From positions 349,776 through 413,775 of the forward strand of contig NZ_LXFU01000035.1 of the NCBI RefSeq assembly GCF_001657485.1: a stretch of DNA of 64,000 bases, given 5' to 3'. The notes beneath the pieces were generated by a model that was not told where the DNA came from, did not search any database, and worked only from the letters and a program-made list of their open reading frames with translations. Made by a program: the position numbers and the translations under genes. Shown here one piece after another: positions 63,107 to 64,000 of the stretch; position 1 is the stretch's first letter, and every line of letters starts with the position of its first letter. The DNA comes from Rhizobium sp. WYCCWR10014 (lineage in GTDB: Bacteria; Pseudomonadota; Alphaproteobacteria; Rhizobiales; Rhizobiaceae).

Positions 63107-63246
63107 GGTAGTCCTCCCTTCATTTTTTATGTTCCCATAACTGGCATTAAAAATTGGTTTTTGTAAGACATAAGCATTTACGCACCCTGCCGAAAAACGG
63201 ATCGGCGGGTGCGCAAAAAGCTGGTTTATGAGTGGATATGGCGTGT

Positions 63247-63585
63247 TCAGCGCCACCAATGGCGAGGCTGCGGCTGCGGACCGCCGGAAAGCAGGTATCC
63301 GGCAAGAAAGCCAATGGCGCCTGCAAGCACCAGAGCCGTGGTCGTTGCAGTCGGATGCTCTCGGGCGGCGTCAGCGGCAGCGACGCCTTCGGCCTTGATC
63401 TGGGCGACGGCGTTCTTTGCCCGGGGCAGGGCTTCGTCATAAGCTTTGCCGGCGCGGCCGCGCACTTCGTAATAGGCTTCGGCGCCCTGAGCGGAAATCA
63501 TCTTCTGCAGGCGCGAGACTTCCTGCTGGAGTGCGGCGATGTCCTTGCTGACAGATGCTCTGATATCATCGGTATTGGCAGCCAT
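63247..63585 (-). CDS. DUF883 (ElaB/YqjD-like) membrane-anchored protein
   Basis: Predicted length is 112 residues. An N-terminal coiled-coil half (ASVSKDIAALQQEVSRLQKM) is followed by a linker (YYEVRGRAGKAYDEALPRAK) and a C-terminal glycine-rich helix (TTTALVLAGAIGFLAGYLLS), the DUF883 layout. Escherichia coli members ElaB and YqjD sit in the inner membrane; YqjD binds ribosomes in stationary phase. Here it lies next to a presumed rRNA operon in divergent orientation. AAGGAG precedes the ATG. A CtrA-type box lies 110 bases upstream. Confidence 0.85.
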   Translation of the reverse strand: MAANTDDIRASVSKDIAALQQEVSRLQKMISAQGAEAYYEVRGRAGKAYDEALPRAKNAVAQIKAEGVAAADAAREHPTATTTALVLAGAIGFLAGYLLSGGPQPQPRHWWR

Positions 63586-63694
63586 GTTGGTCTCCTTCCT
63601 TCAATGGGAAAGACAACACCCAACTCGGTGATAGGTTCCGAAACTCAGCCGCTGATTTGTGACGGAAATTTAAAGCTCGCCGGCCGCGGGCACT

Positions 63695-63709
63695 TTAATC
63701 CTCCATTAA
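63695..63709. promoter_or_regulatory. CtrA-type box upstream of the DUF883 gene
   Basis: TTAATCCTCCATTAACC holds TTAA-N7-TTAAC, an exact consensus match. It is 110 bases from the start of the divergent DUF883 gene and about 200 bases before the presumed rRNA promoter. Confidence 0.5.
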
Positions 63710-63906
63710 CCATAAATCCGAGCAAGATCCTGTTTTCTTGTGATCTTTCAGGTGTTGAGAACGACTTTCCAATGGACTTTTGACCAGCCGGTAAAGAAAT
63801 TTTCGGGAATCCGTCCCGAAAGGGGGCCTGTGGATAATATCGACCGAGAAAAATGCCAGCCGAATCAACCTGTTACAAAAATGTCAAAAAACTTTGGTTG
63901 GGTGTG

Positions 63907-63936
63907 TTGACTGTTTCGGTGGGTTAGTTCTATAAG
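63907..63936 (+). promoter_or_regulatory. Strong promoter, probably of an rRNA operon beyond the window
   Basis: TTGACT at 63907-63912 and TATAAG at 63931-63936 with 18 bases between, preceded by an A-rich tract (ACAAAAATGTCAAAAAACTT) that could act as an UP element. The transcribed 60 bases to the window end have no reading frame with a ribosome site and look like the leader before 16S rRNA in Rhizobium. The rRNA itself is outside the window, so the assignment is inference. The rest of 63586-63906 holds only the CtrA-type box. Confidence 0.7.
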
Positions 63937-64000
63937 CCCACTCACTGAACGAGGGCGGCGGCGCTGCTGGCGACGAAGTCTTTCGTTCTAGTGAAACTCA

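Overview
The window looks like a chromosomal segment of a Rhizobium species close to R. etli / R. leguminosarum. Grounds: high-GC alphaproteobacterial proteins throughout; the ftsH-glmM and serC-serA gene orders; three copies of a rhizobial intergenic palindromic repeat plus a second repeat family; a sitABCD manganese operon with AT-rich Mur-type dyads; and, at the right edge, a promoter and leader that resemble those of a rhizobial rRNA operon. The species assignment is inference. No phage, insertion sequence, integron, CRISPR array or plasmid backbone is visible.

Layout, left to right. 1-8 kb, housekeeping: the 3' part of ftsH, glmM, a small exported or anchored protein, an outer-membrane beta-barrel with a CtrA-type box upstream, then serC-serA behind a structured leader. 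8-13.4 kb: a PAS-GGDEF-EAL protein, a 33-codon micro-gene with its own terminator, mnmA, tRNA-Met(CAT) with a strong promoter, a 42-residue membrane peptide and a VCBS/cadherin-like protein. 13.8-20.8 kb: a five-gene branched-chain-type ABC importer on the same strand as pobA, with pobR divergent; together these suggest uptake and ring hydroxylation of an aromatic acid such as 4-hydroxybenzoate. 20.8-28.7 kb: ackA-xfp (phosphoketolase shunt), a Pit phosphate transporter, a second GGDEF-EAL protein and a 38-residue membrane peptide.

28.7-32 kb, a cobalt/B12 locus: a cobalamin riboswitch, cbtB, cbtA, a His-bearing exported protein of unknown function, a divergent histidine-phosphatase-like gene whose catalytic RHG motif reads CHG, and a convergent molybdopterin oxidoreductase. 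32-40 kb: a DctB/DctD-like two-component pair (the regulator has GAFPGA in place of GAFTGA), the tripartite tricarboxylate transporter tctCBA and an M20 amidohydrolase. 40-43.7 kb: sitABCD. 43.9-51.4 kb: a seven-gene operon in tight series (LacI regulator, Pot-like ABC importer, nucleoside hydrolase, adenine deaminase), best read as purine-nucleoside import and breakdown, with a clear LacI-family operator. 51.5-58.3 kb: tetR and a complete RND tripartite efflux system. 58.4-64 kb: a long-form purC, an SLC13-type permease, a phosphoribosyltransferase overlapping an RluB-like pseudouridine synthase, two small proteins, a second CtrA-type box, and the presumed rRNA promoter running off the end.

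No wholly new multi-gene system stands out. The best leads are the unknown third gene of the riboswitch operon, the altered active-site and GAFTGA motifs, the nucleoside catabolic operon, the micro-genes with good ribosome sites, and several regulatory dyads. All coordinates and motifs come from reading the sequence by eye; no database search was run.
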